From: Galaxea fascicularis
Lineage: Eukaryota > Cnidaria > Anthozoa > Scleractinia > Euphylliidae
Direction: 5' to 3'
NCBI GenBank assembly: GCA_948470475.1
Contig: OX419338.1
Span: forward strand, 5,097,766 to 5,161,765
DNA: 64,000 bases
Position numbers and translations under genes: made by a program. The notes below the pieces were generated by a model that saw only the letters and a program-made list of their open reading frames with translations, ran no database searches and was not told where the DNA came from. This document shows, piece after piece, positions 22,801 to 35,010 of the stretch. How positions within the stretch are numbered: position 1 is the stretch's first letter; each line of letters starts with the position of its first letter.

Positions 22801-25800
22801 AAACCTGGTTCCCTAATTATGTGGAAGGGGTGTGGTCTCATTGGAGAAATGAGCTCCACAACTCTAAGCACTCATTGTTTCATAATGTCTACACTCGAGA
22901 AGTTGGGAAGACAACAGCTCACAGAAGAAATTCAACTTGCAAACTGTTTAATTTGAAAGTTTGCAACCTTTAAGTAGCAACACAGTCTAAAAGTTTACAG
23001 AAATGTCTAACAAAACCCAATTACAGAACATGTTTTCAAAACTTAAAATCAATCTTTTGACTGAACTTCTGTAATAGTTCATGAAAAACTGGTGCAAAAT
23101 ATTGTGTAGAACTTAATCAGCGATTATCACAGCTGTTGAGTAATCTACCAATTTTTTGTGCAGACATTAGGAAATGAAGCATTTAGGTCAACAGATATCA
23201 CTAAAAACTCTGCACACTGAATAATTACAATGCCCCATGTACAAAGGTGGAACTGTAAATAAGATAAATTATCCATAAAAGATTCCAAAGACAGTGCTGC
23301 AATCATAATTCAACTCGAGTTTGGATGAAGACATCAAAAAAGCCAGCAGCCAAAGTTCCAGGAGTGGCCCACTGCCTGTATACACTGTAAGTAAACCAGA
23401 AAAACAGCACTCATCAAACATAATTACTATGCATCAAAACCAATCGATCAATCAATATCAATCTATAAAATTAGTTAATTGGTATCGATTGGTTTTGATC
23501 AATCAATGATAAATCGATAACCACACAAACCGTTCATTGATTGCCATCGATTACTTTGGCACAGCAACCTTGATGTCACGCATGCTTCCTGTCCAATCAT
23601 CCACCTTTTTAGGAAGCCCTGGGGACGAAATTGGTAAAACAATTTCAACCCAGTCTTCTCAACACAAAGAATTTCCCCCCGTTGCACGTGTACTCAAATT
23701 ACCCACTTGCCCATCATTGCCTTTCTGTGTCATGTTTACACAAGAAGTTCTATTGAGTGTTATTGAAAGTTGATACCAATTGTTAACCACATGAATCTTC
23801 GCCATCAATTGGTCCTTGATTATTGATTTCATCGATGGGATATGCCTGGGTACTTGCAATTGCACGACATCTTGCTATCTTTTAGAGCATTTCTTTGTGC
23901 GAGGAAAGAACTTGAGACCAGAAACTATATTGCACTACTCAGTCAGAACCCATCAGTTGTGCTGTTTACGTTTTAAAAGTTAATTTTGTCTCAGAAAATA
24001 GCATGGTGTGTTTCATTTACAAACGTTTTTTTAGAAAAAAACGAAAGTAAATAATCTTGTAAATACACGCTGGATTGTGTACTAATATGGCACCTGTCAG
24101 CTGACTATCAACTTGTTGACTGACACAGGCACGTAGCGTGGTCATTTTTTCAAGTATGCACAAGTACATGATCTAGAAACCTGAGTAAACTGAGCGAAAC
24201 TACTACGTTCTACAAAGTTAGAACATGGGATAGCTTTTGTTTTAGTTTTTAGAATTTAATCAAAGTGGTATTTTCATCATGAAATCTTGGTTGCGTGCAA
24301 GTAAAATCTTAAAAATGGAAACAATTGCTAAAAATTTCAAAATTTTCTGTTCACTTCAAGTACGCACTTGGGTATAATTATGCGTGTAGGACGCTACGCA
24401 CCTGACACAATTTTGTCTGACTGATACAGTGTATATTGTTGTTTTAGGAAGGAGGTGATGAAATATTGAGTAATTCTGTGGCCAATTATGCATCTCAGCA
24501 ATATGGAGCAGTACTTGGAATAGCAAAGGCACAAGGTGCAGAGAAGCATTACCTGGATCTTTTGGTGAGACAGATTTTAGGATGTTTTGTGGAATCCTTA
24601 AGCTTCTCTCGATGTTGGGCTCAACCAAGTTTAATGATGCTATTTGATTCATTGCTTTTACTTTCCTTAGTGGAGAAACACGCCAAAGGAAATGGTTCTT
24701 TAACCCTTTAACTCCAAGAAGTGATTAACATGTAACTGGTGACATTACACAGAAGGTAGGTGACGAGAATACACAACCAGAGGGTGTTATCTTGATATAA
24801 CCACAAATTCTCTTATTGATGTACAAGGAACTGTACATCAGCTAGAAAGGAGAATTAATGATCAGATCTTGGGAGTTAAAGGTCAGTGATGATTCAAAGG
24901 GACACTGCTATTCAGGGGATAGGGTCAGTCTTTTTCTGGGTCCTGAACCCCATTTTTTACCTCCATTAAGGGACACTTTACCAAAAGGGTGTAGCACCAA
25001 AGAGGGTTAAGATTACTGTGTACTAATCACTAGTAGAGTTGAAGACTTAGAAACTTACAGTGCAGTATTGCATCTAATAGCAAGTGATTCAAATTTCTGA
25101 AATACCGGGCAGTGCAGTCTATTTTGTGAATACAAGTTGCTGAGTTAGAATACTGAGCAAGAATGAAAAAAAACAAACAAAACAAAACTAACAAACAATC
25201 AACTTTACTCATATGTTTAATTCTCTAGATTCTCTAGTAAATTACAGTGCATCCTTATTAATCTCTTAGGTAGTAATTCATGTCACCAAACGGCACAGCC
25301 ATGCCAGCAAGATGGTGACTCATGGCTTACGCCTGCATGGCCAGGGCTGTAAACAATTGGGAGTGCAGCTCTGATCTCATCAAATGGAGTAACCCAGGTC
25401 CTTCTTACTTTACCACAGTCACACAGTCATCATGGCTCATGTTTGTAGCCATCCAGAGCAGGGCATCTTCAAAAGCCTTACTTTTGGCACAGAAAGCTCC
25501 TTTACACCGACGTTTAGCTGCGCACCAACCATTTGCAAGCCTTCTACCCTTGCAAACACCCCGCCCTACTAAGCAGTCACCCTTCAGTTGTGATAGTAGC
25601 GTTGGCACTTCTGGCTTTAATATAGGCTTCCACTTCTGCCTGACTAATAACCCCACTGATTTTGCACCACTCCCAACCGCCCAGAATATTGTCTTCAACC
25701 CTTTTGATATTCAATAGATGTTGGCCCCGAGTGTGTCCTCAAGTTCTTCCTTCGATGAAATGCTCCATGCTCTGACAAGACCAGTTAAGAGAATATGCAT

Positions 25801-28800
25801 GTTGATGTCAGGGCTTAAAGAGTTTTAAACTGTTGTTATCATCATCAGTGTGTTGGCTGTGGTGGTTATTCTGTCGCCTTTCAGTAATCTGAAAACAAAT
25901 CCTCAAGCAAAAAGGATAGAGTCAGCATAAATTTTGTGCATAAATAAAAGGTTCTTGAATGCATACTTTTACTGATTGGAAGTGGTATGTGAAACAAAAA
26001 GCAAGGACACAAAAGAAGTACAAAGGTCAATTGTTTGTTTTTTTTTTTTTTGTGCATTAATTAATGCACACCCCATTGACTTAAAAAAATGGTTCCATTT
26101 TCTTTCGACAGCACAAGTTATGGGCACCAGTGCATGAAAAATGGTGAGGAGCTGTCAGCCTTTAACTTGTATAGTGTACGCCCCTGCAGGCCTCTTCTCA
26201 GGAAAATAGGCCTTACTAAGGGGTTTCAATTTTAACTACAGAAGCTCTGGAGACAATCCATTGCCCAGCCTACAGTCCAATTTGTCTGCTGAAGCTATCT
26301 GTGTAAGTATAGAATCTGTTTCTTTTCTTGTTTTCCTTTCATCAGTTCAGTCAGTTCTCAGATACAAATGCAGCTGACTGGCAGAATTAACATAAAAGAA
26401 TGGTGTTTATGTTCACTATACCCACTTCTGTAAGAATGAATCTCCATTTTGATTCGAAGCAGGCAGGAGGGAATTAAAATATTTATATCAGTGGGAATCC
26501 AAGGAAAAATTGATTATTGTGTGAACCATGCTTTAGTTTAGCATTCTCTTTGAAGAAAAGAAGTTCTGACTCTGTCACCCTCTTTGGTAGGGTAATAGCC
26601 TGCAAGCAAGCTCTCCAGGCAGTCTTGCAGTGGGTGGGAAAAGGAGAGCTTGAAGTTTCATCTGTGTAATTTGAATAACCGCCTCCAATTCCCCTGTGGC
26701 TGAGCTGTCAGATTTTTGCCAATCAGTGCGAAGCATAAATAAATGTGAAATGTAAACAAAATCTGCCAATCAACATTTTGTATTAAAAAATTTGATGCAG
26801 ATATTCAAATTACAGAGACGTAGTTGCAAGCTCTCTTTTTCCAGCCCCAGTGCCAGACTGCCCCGGAGAGCTTCCTCGCAGGCTAGTAGGGTGACTTGTT
26901 TTTACATACACTTTCCCGTAAGAAGTGCAAGTTATGGTTTGCATGCTTCCCATTCCAGTTGGCTTTTTGTGTTGGTTCTGTTTGTTGTGGTTTTCCAGAT
27001 TGTCCCCATGGTATTGCTACACAAAACTGAAGCCATTTAGTTGGTGTTCACTACTTAGCAGGAGGTTTGGAATTAAATTGCTTGTACAATATGGGTCACA
27101 ATATGCCAAACCTGGCAAACTAGAAGTTGCATATTATTTCTTTCCTTTATGTGCCAGTCAATTCCAGCAGTACCCACCCATCCCCCACTCTGAGTATTAG
27201 CTGGGAATTTGCTCATGATCTAATCCCAGAGGTGGGGCATTTGAAGTTTTACTACTGGGGTTTGCCTACCCCAGGATGACTCCGCTACCTAAGTTGAAAA
27301 TTTTCTGGTGGAATCACTGCCAAACAAGGATTAGTTTGCACTTTAAAGAAAATACATACCGAGTTTTGAAAGCCACAACATCATCACAGCAAAGAGTTTA
27401 CAACTGAAATGTATAAATGAAGATTGTGGGCACAGATATGCGCATGCATACTGAGCTGTAACGCTTTCTTACATAAGTTTAATCTTCTGCTAATAAATAT
27501 TTAAAAAAACATGTAGAACTGATGTTGTGCTTTTTAACTTTGCCACTATGTACAGACACTTTTCTTCTGCTTTTTAGTCCCAGTGGGGTCGATATTTAAT
27601 AGCAAAGTTCTCTTGTATCAGTTAGTCAACAGTTCAATGTATCAGTGAAAACATTTTTATTTGACCAGTTTTTATTTGATACTTATACGTCATAGTGAAG
27701 CCTGTCAAGAATTTGCTGCATCTCAATGATGAATTATATTACAAGAGTAGTGAACAAAATAATAAAATTTATAATTTCCAAAATGCAATGCAGGGCCATT
27801 TGAGGCAGTGGCACTTCATGTAAACCATGTTCAACTTGGAAGTGTCTGAGACCTCAAATGTACTATAAACTTGACTTCAACCTATTAAATAAAATTAACA
27901 TTTGCATCATTGACCAGAGGTGGATAAATGCCTGGTCTCTGATTGGCCAACATTTATATGTATGACTATATCACAACAATATTATTCAGTTCTAACAGTA
28001 TCATAACAATATCACATACACCGAACAATAACAAAATTAAGTGATTATGACAATGTTTTAATTAATGTGTACTAAATGTAACATTTATAACAAAAACCCA
28101 TTGGCATGAACTTAATACTCACTAGTTAAAGCATCAAGCAAAAGAAGAAAAACAAATAAACCAAACAAAATGCCAAAAATAAATTCGTGCAGGGGACTTA
28201 ACCCCCCTCAAAACAAATCCTGCAGAGGCAATGGCCGTGAAAAAAATCATACAATCTGAAAAAGTCCTTCCCCCCCCCCCACCCACCACTTTTCTAATGG
28301 TCCGTCCCTTAAACAAGTTAGTAGAGGTTTCTAAATGTATGTGTTGTCAATTCAAATACATTGCTGTTATGTCTCATGCATTTATTCGTTCAAAATGAAC
28401 AACGATCCGGTTTCACATTATGACAGATTATCAGTCTGCAGTGTGAAAACAGTCAAGAAGAATATGCCTACCAATTATTGTGATCAAACACGCACAAATT
28501 TTGCATTCAAAGTAGGGAGGCTATGTGATTTGAACATAACCTCGAGAAATGTTTGTATACGGAGCACTATAGAAAAATGCGCGAATTTGCTTCTTTATGA
28601 TTTGTTTGAGCAGCAGCGACTTCTACTCTGAACAGACCCGGGCATGCAAAATTATGATGATTTATCCAATTTTTAAGAGTTGTTTCCCTCAGAGCATTTC
28701 ACCACCTTTGTTGTCCTCATCCCTGGGAATTTTCCAATTGGTTTAAATGCTCATGCCCGGGGATTGGTCTGGAATGGGACAAGGGCACTGCTGGAATTGA

Positions 28801-29185
28801 CTGGTAGAATTATAACAGTTCCACACTTTACAGACATTTATTGCTGTTTTTGAGTCCCTGCTTCCCGCCAGCCTATGTGAAAACATTGGGGCCATCCATG
28901 AACTAATCTTGCTTTTACCTTGAAGACAGAACTGTAACGTTTTCATTTCCTTTTAGGTTATGAAGGAGATGACCAAAGACCCATTGGTGCATTTGGCCCA
29001 TTTGGCCCATTTAATGAGGTCCTGTGTTGGATGTATTCTCAGGAAGTGCTAGCAGAAAATCCTGTAACCTGCGAATATTTATCATAGTACCTTGAAGACA
29101 GAACTGTAACGTTTTCATTTCCTTGTAGGTTATGAAGGAGATGACCAAAGACCCATTGGTGCATTTGGCCCAAGGATGCGAATAA
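19840..29185 (+). CDS. Uncharacterised 98-aa protein (3 exons)
   Basis: I do not recognise this protein. Exons 19840-19962 (41 codons), 24448-24564 (39 codons) and 29129-29185 (18 codons plus stop) are joined by CCG|GTAAGT to TTTTAG|GAAG and TTG|GTGAGA to TTGTAG|GTTATG, all in phase 0. The N-terminus is basic and Ser-rich (KLRRQRSFPISKPTK), with a possible basophilic kinase or 14-3-3 site. The second exon (NSVANYASQQYGAVLGIAKA) looks helical and amphipathic. An AATAAA lies at 29266. A second copy of the last acceptor at 28957 would give a different C-terminus stopping at 29052. No signal peptide or membrane span is visible. A possible extra exon near 23320-23390 (ending ACACT|GTAAGT) was not included because its frame does not join cleanly. 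Confidence 0.55.
20130..20575 (+). mobile_element. Decayed LINE reverse-transcriptase fragment
   Basis: With frame breaks, the translation contains FHSCSTVWHFCG...SDKLE, matching the Q-P-x-F-x-Y-C-S-x-V-W-x-x-x-G...L-Q segment near the C-terminus of animal LINE RT ORFs. It is followed by LSLKDKK/RG-type remnants. Stops and shifts show it is dead. It lies in intron 1 of the 98-aa gene. Confidence 0.6.
20576..21078. mobile_element. TIR element with GATCGTTTTCAC ends, about 500 bp
   Basis: TATAGATCGTTTTCAC at the left and its exact reverse complement at the right bound the element, with CGTGACGTCATC just inside the left end. The 89-codon frame inside has no recognised motif. It abuts the LINE fragment. 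Superfamily not determined. Confidence 0.6.
21083..21116. repeat. Perfect AT-rich palindrome
   Basis: ATGTACATGTAATAATTA is continued by its reverse complement, giving a fully self-complementary stretch of about 34 bp next to the preceding TIR element. Confidence 0.75.
21810..22055. repeat. Two-copy tandem duplication of about 128 bp
   Basis: The block beginning CCTTGATTTTCAGTGAAAAT and running to ATATATCTCTTTA occurs twice in a row with few differences. It is followed at about 22060-22175 by a segment ending AATAAACTTGAACTTGAAC, which looks like a LINE 3' tail with a short terminal microsatellite. Confidence 0.7.
22333..22547. mobile_element. Adjacent hairpin MITEs
   Basis: Two back-to-back fold-back units. 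22333-22430 has arms around CACTTGTATTTTCT and its inverse. 22433-22547 has arms AACAACTATTCACC... and ...GGTGAAAAGTTGTT with internal GTGGCTAGTGGTGGATA / TATCCACCACTAGCCAC. I recognise the second as a common coral repeat. Both are in intron 1 of the 98-aa gene. Confidence 0.65.
25240..28956. other. Intronic DNA of the 98-aa gene; no further gene
   Basis: Overlapping open frames at 25322-25717 (plus, 131 codons) and 25405-25698 (minus, 97 codons) have no recognised domain. A perfect 18-bp palindrome GTGCATTAATTAATGCAC follows a poly-T run at about 26053-26070. A hairpin element lies at 26596-26885. Otherwise nothing. Confidence 0.4.
26596..26885. mobile_element. Fold-back element with long inverted arms, about 290 bp
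   Basis: The left arm TAGCCTGCAAGCAAGCTCTC... and right arm ...GAGAGCTTCCTCGCAGGCTA are imperfect reverse complements over about 100 bp, ending at AATTTGAATA / TATTCAAATT. The arm motif recurs at 15128-15185. Confidence 0.65.
28916..29172. repeat. 85-bp direct duplication spanning a 3' splice site and last exon
   Basis: 28916-29000 and 29088-29172 are identical except for one base in the acceptor (TTTTAG versus TTGTAG). Each copy holds the intron end and the first 14 codons of the last exon of the 98-aa gene. After that the copies diverge, giving two possible C-termini. Confidence 0.85.
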
Positions 29186-30194
29186 ACAAAAGGGTCACCC
29201 TTCAGGGAAATCTCATTTTATTTAGAAAGACTGGAAACCAGCTTTATCTGACCGGGGTTTTGTGGAATAAAATATATTTTCGCTTCTTAGCTCCGGAGAG
29301 TTATTACGTGTAGACTTTGAACGGTAAAAGCCGACATTAACGCTTGCTTCTTAATTGAGCTACAATGCAAACGTGGAAACAGTTTCTAAAAGATAGTCCT
29401 GCTCTCCCATTCAACGTTTTTTCAACTAAAACCCGCAGAGTAACTGGGAGGATATGATGACCAAGCTATACATTAATAATGATTAAACGGCCACAAACCT
29501 TATGAAGGGCAACGTGGCCAACCCTCTGTGTCTGAGCAATTTATTTTTACACAGGTAGTTGTTAAAGCCTCGTGGGTTGCAGGATTTATTTGTATCATTT
29601 ATCGTGGTCCATAGAATCCCACACAAGAATTTTTTATCGTAGAAATTAACACTCGTCGCTAACCTCATATTTTCTATAAATTGGGATTTTCAAGACAGAA
29701 AAAGAATACCACCTCGAAAATGACTTGAACAATCGTTAAAAATATAGAATTGTTGTTGTTGTTAAAAGCGAAAATGGTCGAGAGAGGAAACCTGGGCAAG
29801 TATAAAGACGGGGTGGGAATCGAAATGGTTAATCTAGTATTTACGCAAATCGATGTCTTAAAAAAACTCAAGTGGAAAAATAAAAAAGACGAAGAAGAAA
29901 ACTCGACAGTATAAGGAGAGCACGAGTAAGTGAAACTCTATCACAAACTAACGTCGAAAATTGTAAAGCACCCCAAGCAAAAGAGCTTAAGCCCTGGGGA
30001 GGGCTGGGTAACTTTCTACCCCTCCCTCGAACAACTCGAATTACATCCGGGAAACAGCAAAAATGGCAGGGCTTTTGCCACCACAAATAGAGTGTTTTCA
30101 TATGACGTCCTGGTAGCTATGTTGGTTTGCCATGCTAATCATCTGGGAAATAAACTCTGTTTTAATACTAAATATTTTCTTTTGTGCCGTCAGC

Positions 30195-30570
30195 GCCGAC
30201 CGCTTAGCTCAGTTCAGGTAGAGCACCAGACTGCTGTGCGGGAGGTCGCAGGTTCAAACCATGACCGGACCAAAACCCGGAGCCTTTAAATAACTGAGGA
30301 GAAAGTGCTGGCTTTGTGATGACTTCTGCAAGTGGTTAGACTTTCTAGCTTTCTCGGATAACGACGTACGATAAACCGGAGCAGGGAACGTAGTCCCCGG
30401 TGTGATCGTCTATAACTTATCCTGTTCTGGGGGCACCTGTGTATCTTACCATTCAATAAGATTGTAAACTGCGAGGCTGCAACTTGCCCCTAAAAAGCAG
30501 TCTGGCAAAGTCCCCCATAAAGTCTTGTAAAGCGCTTTATTGTAAAGTGCTATATAAATCTCTCAATATT
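30195..30570 (+). mobile_element. tRNA-derived SINE
   Basis: A box TAGCTCAGTTCAGG and B box GGTTCAAACCA form the tRNA-like head. A long body follows (AAACCGGAGCAGGGAACG...) and ends in a 3' part around AAGTGCTATATAAATCTC. The extra bases in the D-arm rule out a functional tRNA. The body layout resembles that at 41845. Confidence 0.8.
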
Positions 30571-30772
30571 AATTATTAAATCAGTATCGTCGTTGACCCT
30601 ATGAGAGAAAACATTTAATAACAAAAAAGAGGAAGTCGCATCCCAAAACCTCTAAGAAAAAAATTCTTGGTGTTCTTTCAATCCACTTATGCCAATTCAA
30701 ACCTTGCCGGTGAGAAAGCACAACAAGAGTAGCTCAGTCAAACAAGGAAAGCTCCTTACTGCAAACATAATA

Positions 30773-30976
30773 GAGGGTCCCCTATACTTTTTTCGTGAAA
30801 CGTGATTGGGACTATTTTGTTCTCGTGAAACGTGATTTGGGTTTATTTGTTCATTCGTGATTGCCGATATTTGCTTTATCGTGAACGTGAATGAATTTTG
30901 GGAATTATCTGTGACGCGTGAACAGTCTCAATATTTTTACGTGAATGCATTTTCCAAAGTGATATAGGGGACCCTC
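30773..30976. mobile_element. 204-bp MITE with 6-bp duplication
   Basis: Ends GAGGGTCCCCTATA and its reverse complement (one base off at the inner edge). ATAATA flanks both sides (30767-30772 and 30977-30982). The inside repeats CGTGAAACGTGATT. No coding capacity. Confidence 0.75.
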
Positions 30977-31402
30977 ATAATAGCAACAGCTCTTACAAAA
31001 AGAGCACAGGATTTATGTCTATATGTAAATCTTTAAAAAAAAGTCCAGAAATCAATAAAAGCCAGGGTTCCAATTCCTTCCAAATATAAAAATAAATCAG
31101 TCTTTTTCTTTCTTGAATACACTACTTGCACAAATCCCATTATACGTTAATCTTCGGGGGTCATTTGCATTAAAAATATGGGTATCCTGTTTACTAGAGC
31201 ATGACACAGTCCAAAGAGTACATCACTTCTATTGTCATTATAAAAAGAACCCCCCAAAACAGATTACATTATGGTATTGTGCAAGTTATAAATATATAAA
31301 AACTAAGCTATTCTAACTCATTAATTCGTCAAATGTCTGTAAGCTAAATATGTAAATGAAATAAACACCTAATTAAAGTGACTGAATTAATGACCACCCA
31401 GA

Positions 31403-34400
31403 AGGGGAGTGGGTGGGACTCCGTCCCACCCACTCCACCTCACCCCCTCCGGTTGGTCCTGTAGGAGAGGGGAGTGGGTGGGACTCCGTCCCACCCACTC
31501 CACCTCACCCCCTCCGGTTGGTCCTGTAGGAGAGGGGAGTGGGTGGGACTCCGTCCCACCCACTCCACCTCACCCCCTCCGGTTGGTCCTGTAGGAGAGG
31601 GGAGTGGGTGGGACTCCGTCCCACCCACTCCACCTCACCCCCTCCGGTTGGTCCTGTAGGAGAGGGGAGTGGGTGGGACTCCGTCCCACCCACTCCACCT
31701 CACCCCCTCCGGTTGGTCCTGTAGGAGAGGGGAGTGGGTGGGACTCCGTCCCACCCACTCCACCTCACCCCCTCCGGTTGGTCCTGTAGGAGAGGGGAGT
31801 GGGTGGGACTCCGTCCCACCCACTCCACCTCACCCCCTCCGGTTGGTCCTGTAGGAGAGGGGAGTGGGTGGGACTCCGTCCCACCCACTCCACCTCACCC
31901 CCTCCGGTTGGTCCTGTAGGAGAGGGGAGTGGGTGGGACTCCGTCCCACCCACTCCACCTCACCCCCTCCGGTTGGTCCTGTAGGAGAGGGGAGTGGGTG
32001 GGACTCCGTCCCACCCACTCCACCTCACCCCCTCCGGTTGGTCCTGTAGGAGAGGGGAGTGGGTGGGACTCCGTCCCACCCACTCCACCTCACCCCCTCC
32101 GGTTGGTCCTGTAGGAGAGGGGAGTGGGTGGGACTCCGTCCCACCCACTCCACCTCACCCCCTCCGGTTGGTCCTGTAGGAGAGGGGAGTGGGTGGGACT
32201 CCGTCCCACCCACTCCACCTCACCCCCTCCGGTTGGTCCTGTAGGAGAGGGGAGTGGGTGGGACTCCGTCCCACCCACTCCACCTCACCCCCTCCGGTTG
32301 GTCCTGTAGGAGAGGGGAGTGGGTGGGACTCCGTCCCACCCACTCCACCTCACCCCCTCCGGTTGGTCCTGTAGGAGAGGGGAGTGGGTGGGACTCCGTC
32401 CCACCCACTCCACCTCACCCCCTCCGGTTGGTCCTGTAGGAGAGGGGAGTGGGTGGGACTCCGTCCCACCCACTCCACCTCACCCCCTCCGGTTGGTCCT
32501 GTAGGAGAGGGGAGTGGGTGGGACTCCGTCCCACCCACTCCACCTCACCCCCTCCGGTTGGTCCTGTAGGAGAGGGGAGTGGGTGGGACTCCGTCCCACC
32601 CACTCCACCTCACCCCCTCCGGTTGGTCCTGTAGGAGAGGGGAGTGGGTGGGACTCCGTCCCACCCACTCCACCTCACCCCCTCCGGTTGGTCCTGTAGG
32701 AGAGGGGAGTGGGTGGGACTCCGTCCCACCCACTCCACCTCACCCCCTCCGGTTGGTCCTGTAGGAGAGGGGAGTGGGTGGGACTCCGTCCCACCCACTC
32801 CACCTCACCCCCTCCGGTTGGTCCTGTAGGAGAGGGGAGTGGGTGGGACTCCGTCCCACCCACTCCACCTCACCCCCTCCGGTTGGTCCTGTAGGAGAGG
32901 GGAGTGGGTGGGACTCCGTCCCACCCACTCCACCTCACCCCCTCCGGTTGGTCCTGTAGGAGAGGGGAGTGGGTGGGACTCCGTCCCACCCACTCCACCT
33001 CACCCCCTCCGGTTGGTCCTGTAGGAGAGGGGAGTGGGTGGGACTCCGTCCCACCCACTCCACCTCACCCCCTCCGGTTGGTCCTGTAGGAGAGGGGAGT
33101 GGGTGGGACTCCGTCCCACCCACTCCACCTCACCCCCTCCGGTTGGTCCTGTAGGAGAGGGGAGTGGGTGGGACTCCGTCCCACCCACTCCACCTCACCC
33201 CCTCCGGTTGGTCCTGTAGGAGAGGGGAGTGGGTGGGACTCCGTCCCACCCACTCCACCTCACCCCCTCCGGTTGGTCCTGTAGGAGAGGGGAGTGGGTG
33301 GGACTCCGTCCCACCCACTCCACCTCACCCCCTCCGGTTGGTCCTGTAGGAGAGGGGAGTGGGTGGGACTCCGTCCCACCCACTCCACCTCACCCCCTCC
33401 GGTTGGTCCTGTAGGAGAGGGGAGTGGGTGGGACTCCGTCCCACCCACTCCACCTCACCCCCTCCGGTTGGTCCTGTAGGAGAGGGGAGTGGGTGGGACT
33501 CCGTCCCACCCACTCCACCTCACCCCCTCCGGTTGGTCCTGTAGGAGAGGGGAGTGGGTGGGACTCCGTCCCACCCACTCCACCTCACCCCCTCCGGTTG
33601 GTCCTGTAGGAGAGGGGAGTGGGTGGGACTCCGTCCCACCCACTCCACCTCACCCCCTCCGGTTGGTCCTGTAGGAGAGGGGAGTGGGTGGGACTCCGTC
33701 CCACCCACTCCACCTCACCCCCTCCGGTTGGTCCTGTAGGAGAGGGGAGTGGGTGGGACTCCGTCCCACCCACTCCACCTCACCCCCTCCGGTTGGTCCT
33801 GTAGGAGAGGGGAGTGGGTGGGACTCCGTCCCACCCACTCCACCTCACCCCCTCCGGTTGGTCCTGTAGGAGAGGGGAGTGGGTGGGACTCCGTCCCACC
33901 CACTCCACCTCACCCCCTCCGGTTGGTCCTGTAGGAGAGGGGAGTGGGTGGGACTCCGTCCCACCCACTCCACCTCACCCCCTCCGGTTGGTCCTGTAGG
34001 AGAGGGGAGTGGGTGGGACTCCGTCCCACCCACTCCACCTCACCCCCTCCGGTTGGTCCTGTAGGAGAGGGGAGTGGGTGGGACTCCGTCCCACCCACTC
34101 CACCTCACCCCCTCCGGTTGGTCCTGTAGGAGAGGGGAGTGGGTGGGACTCCGTCCCACCCACTCCACCTCACCCCCTCCGGTTGGTCCTGTAGGAGAGG
34201 GGAGTGGGTGGGACTCCGTCCCACCCACTCCACCTCACCCCCTCCGGTTGGTCCTGTAGGAGAGGGGAGTGGGTGGGACTCCGTCCCACCCACTCCACCT
34301 CACCCCCTCCGGTTGGTCCTGTAGGAGAGGGGAGTGGGTGGGACTCCGTCCCACCCACTCCACCTCACCCCCTCCGGTTGGTCCTGTAGGAGAGGGGAGT

Positions 34401-34865
34401 GGGTGGGACTCCGTCCCACCCACTCCACCTCACCCCCTCCGGTTGGTCCTGTAGGAGAGGGGAGTGGGTGGGACTCCGTCCCACCCACTCCACCTCACCC
34501 CCTCCGGTTGGTCCTGTAGGAGAGGGGAGTGGGTGGGACTCCGTCCCACCCACTCCACCTCACCCCCTCCGGTTGGTCCTGTAGGAGAGGGGAGTGGGTG
34601 GGACTCCGTCCCACCCACTCCACCTCACCCCCTCCGGTTGGTCCTGTAGGAGAGGGGAGTGGGTGGGACTCCGTCCCACCCACTCCACCTCACCCCCTCC
34701 GGTTGGTCCTGTAGGAGAGGGGAGTGGGTGGGACTCCGTCCCACCCACTCCACCTCACCCCCTCCGGTTGGTCCTGTAGGAGAGGGGAGTGGGTGGGACT
34801 CCGTCCCACCCACTCCACCTCACCCCCTCCGGTTGGTCCTGTAGGAGAGGGGAGTGGGTGGGACT
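31403..34865. repeat. 65-bp minisatellite, about 53 near-identical units
   Basis: The array has period 65 and no variation between units that I could see by eye. Each unit holds the inverted repeat GGAGTGGGTGGGA / TCCCACCCACTCC around the loop CTCCG, so one unit can form a 13-bp stem. Runs of three or more G on one strand and C on the other could also support quadruplex or i-motif structures. The period is not a multiple of three, so the repeated 61-62 codon frames on both strands are artefacts. The last partial unit breaks off at GGACT and passes into a related G-rich flank. It is intergenic. Confidence 0.95.
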
Positions 34866-35010
34866 GGAGTGGGTGGCAGGTCTTTCTTGCCAGAGGGTGT
34901 GGGGGAGACTCCTACAGAACGGAACCGGAGTAGTTGAGTAGTTTTGGTGGAGGGGAGGAGGTGGGTTACCGGTTGGAGGGGAGGAGGTGGGTTCTAGGTT
35001 GGAAGGGGTT
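34866..35010. repeat. G-rich flank of the minisatellite
   Basis: It starts with a degenerate piece of the unit (GGAGTGGGTGG). It also contains two tandem copies of a GGAGGGGAGGAGGTGGGTT block at about 34949-34995. Purine-rich on the plus strand. Probably eroded satellite edge. Confidence 0.6.

Noticed and set aside
23321..23390. Possible extra exon of the 98-aa gene ending ACACT|GTAAGT
   Set aside because: An in-frame TAA lies just upstream and no acceptor gives a phase that joins the neighbouring phase-0 exons.
25322..25717. 131-codon plus-strand frame with a 97-codon frame opposite
   Set aside because: No recognised domain, no supporting splice sites, and ambiguous strand; both may be chance frames in GC-richer DNA.
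31403..34865. CRISPR-like regular repeat
   Set aside because: Units are contiguous and identical with no unique spacers, and the DNA is eukaryotic.
31409..34933. More than 100 open frames of 61-69 codons on both strands
   Set aside because: They are the same 65-bp satellite unit read repeatedly; the period shifts the frame each unit and no real coding signal exists.
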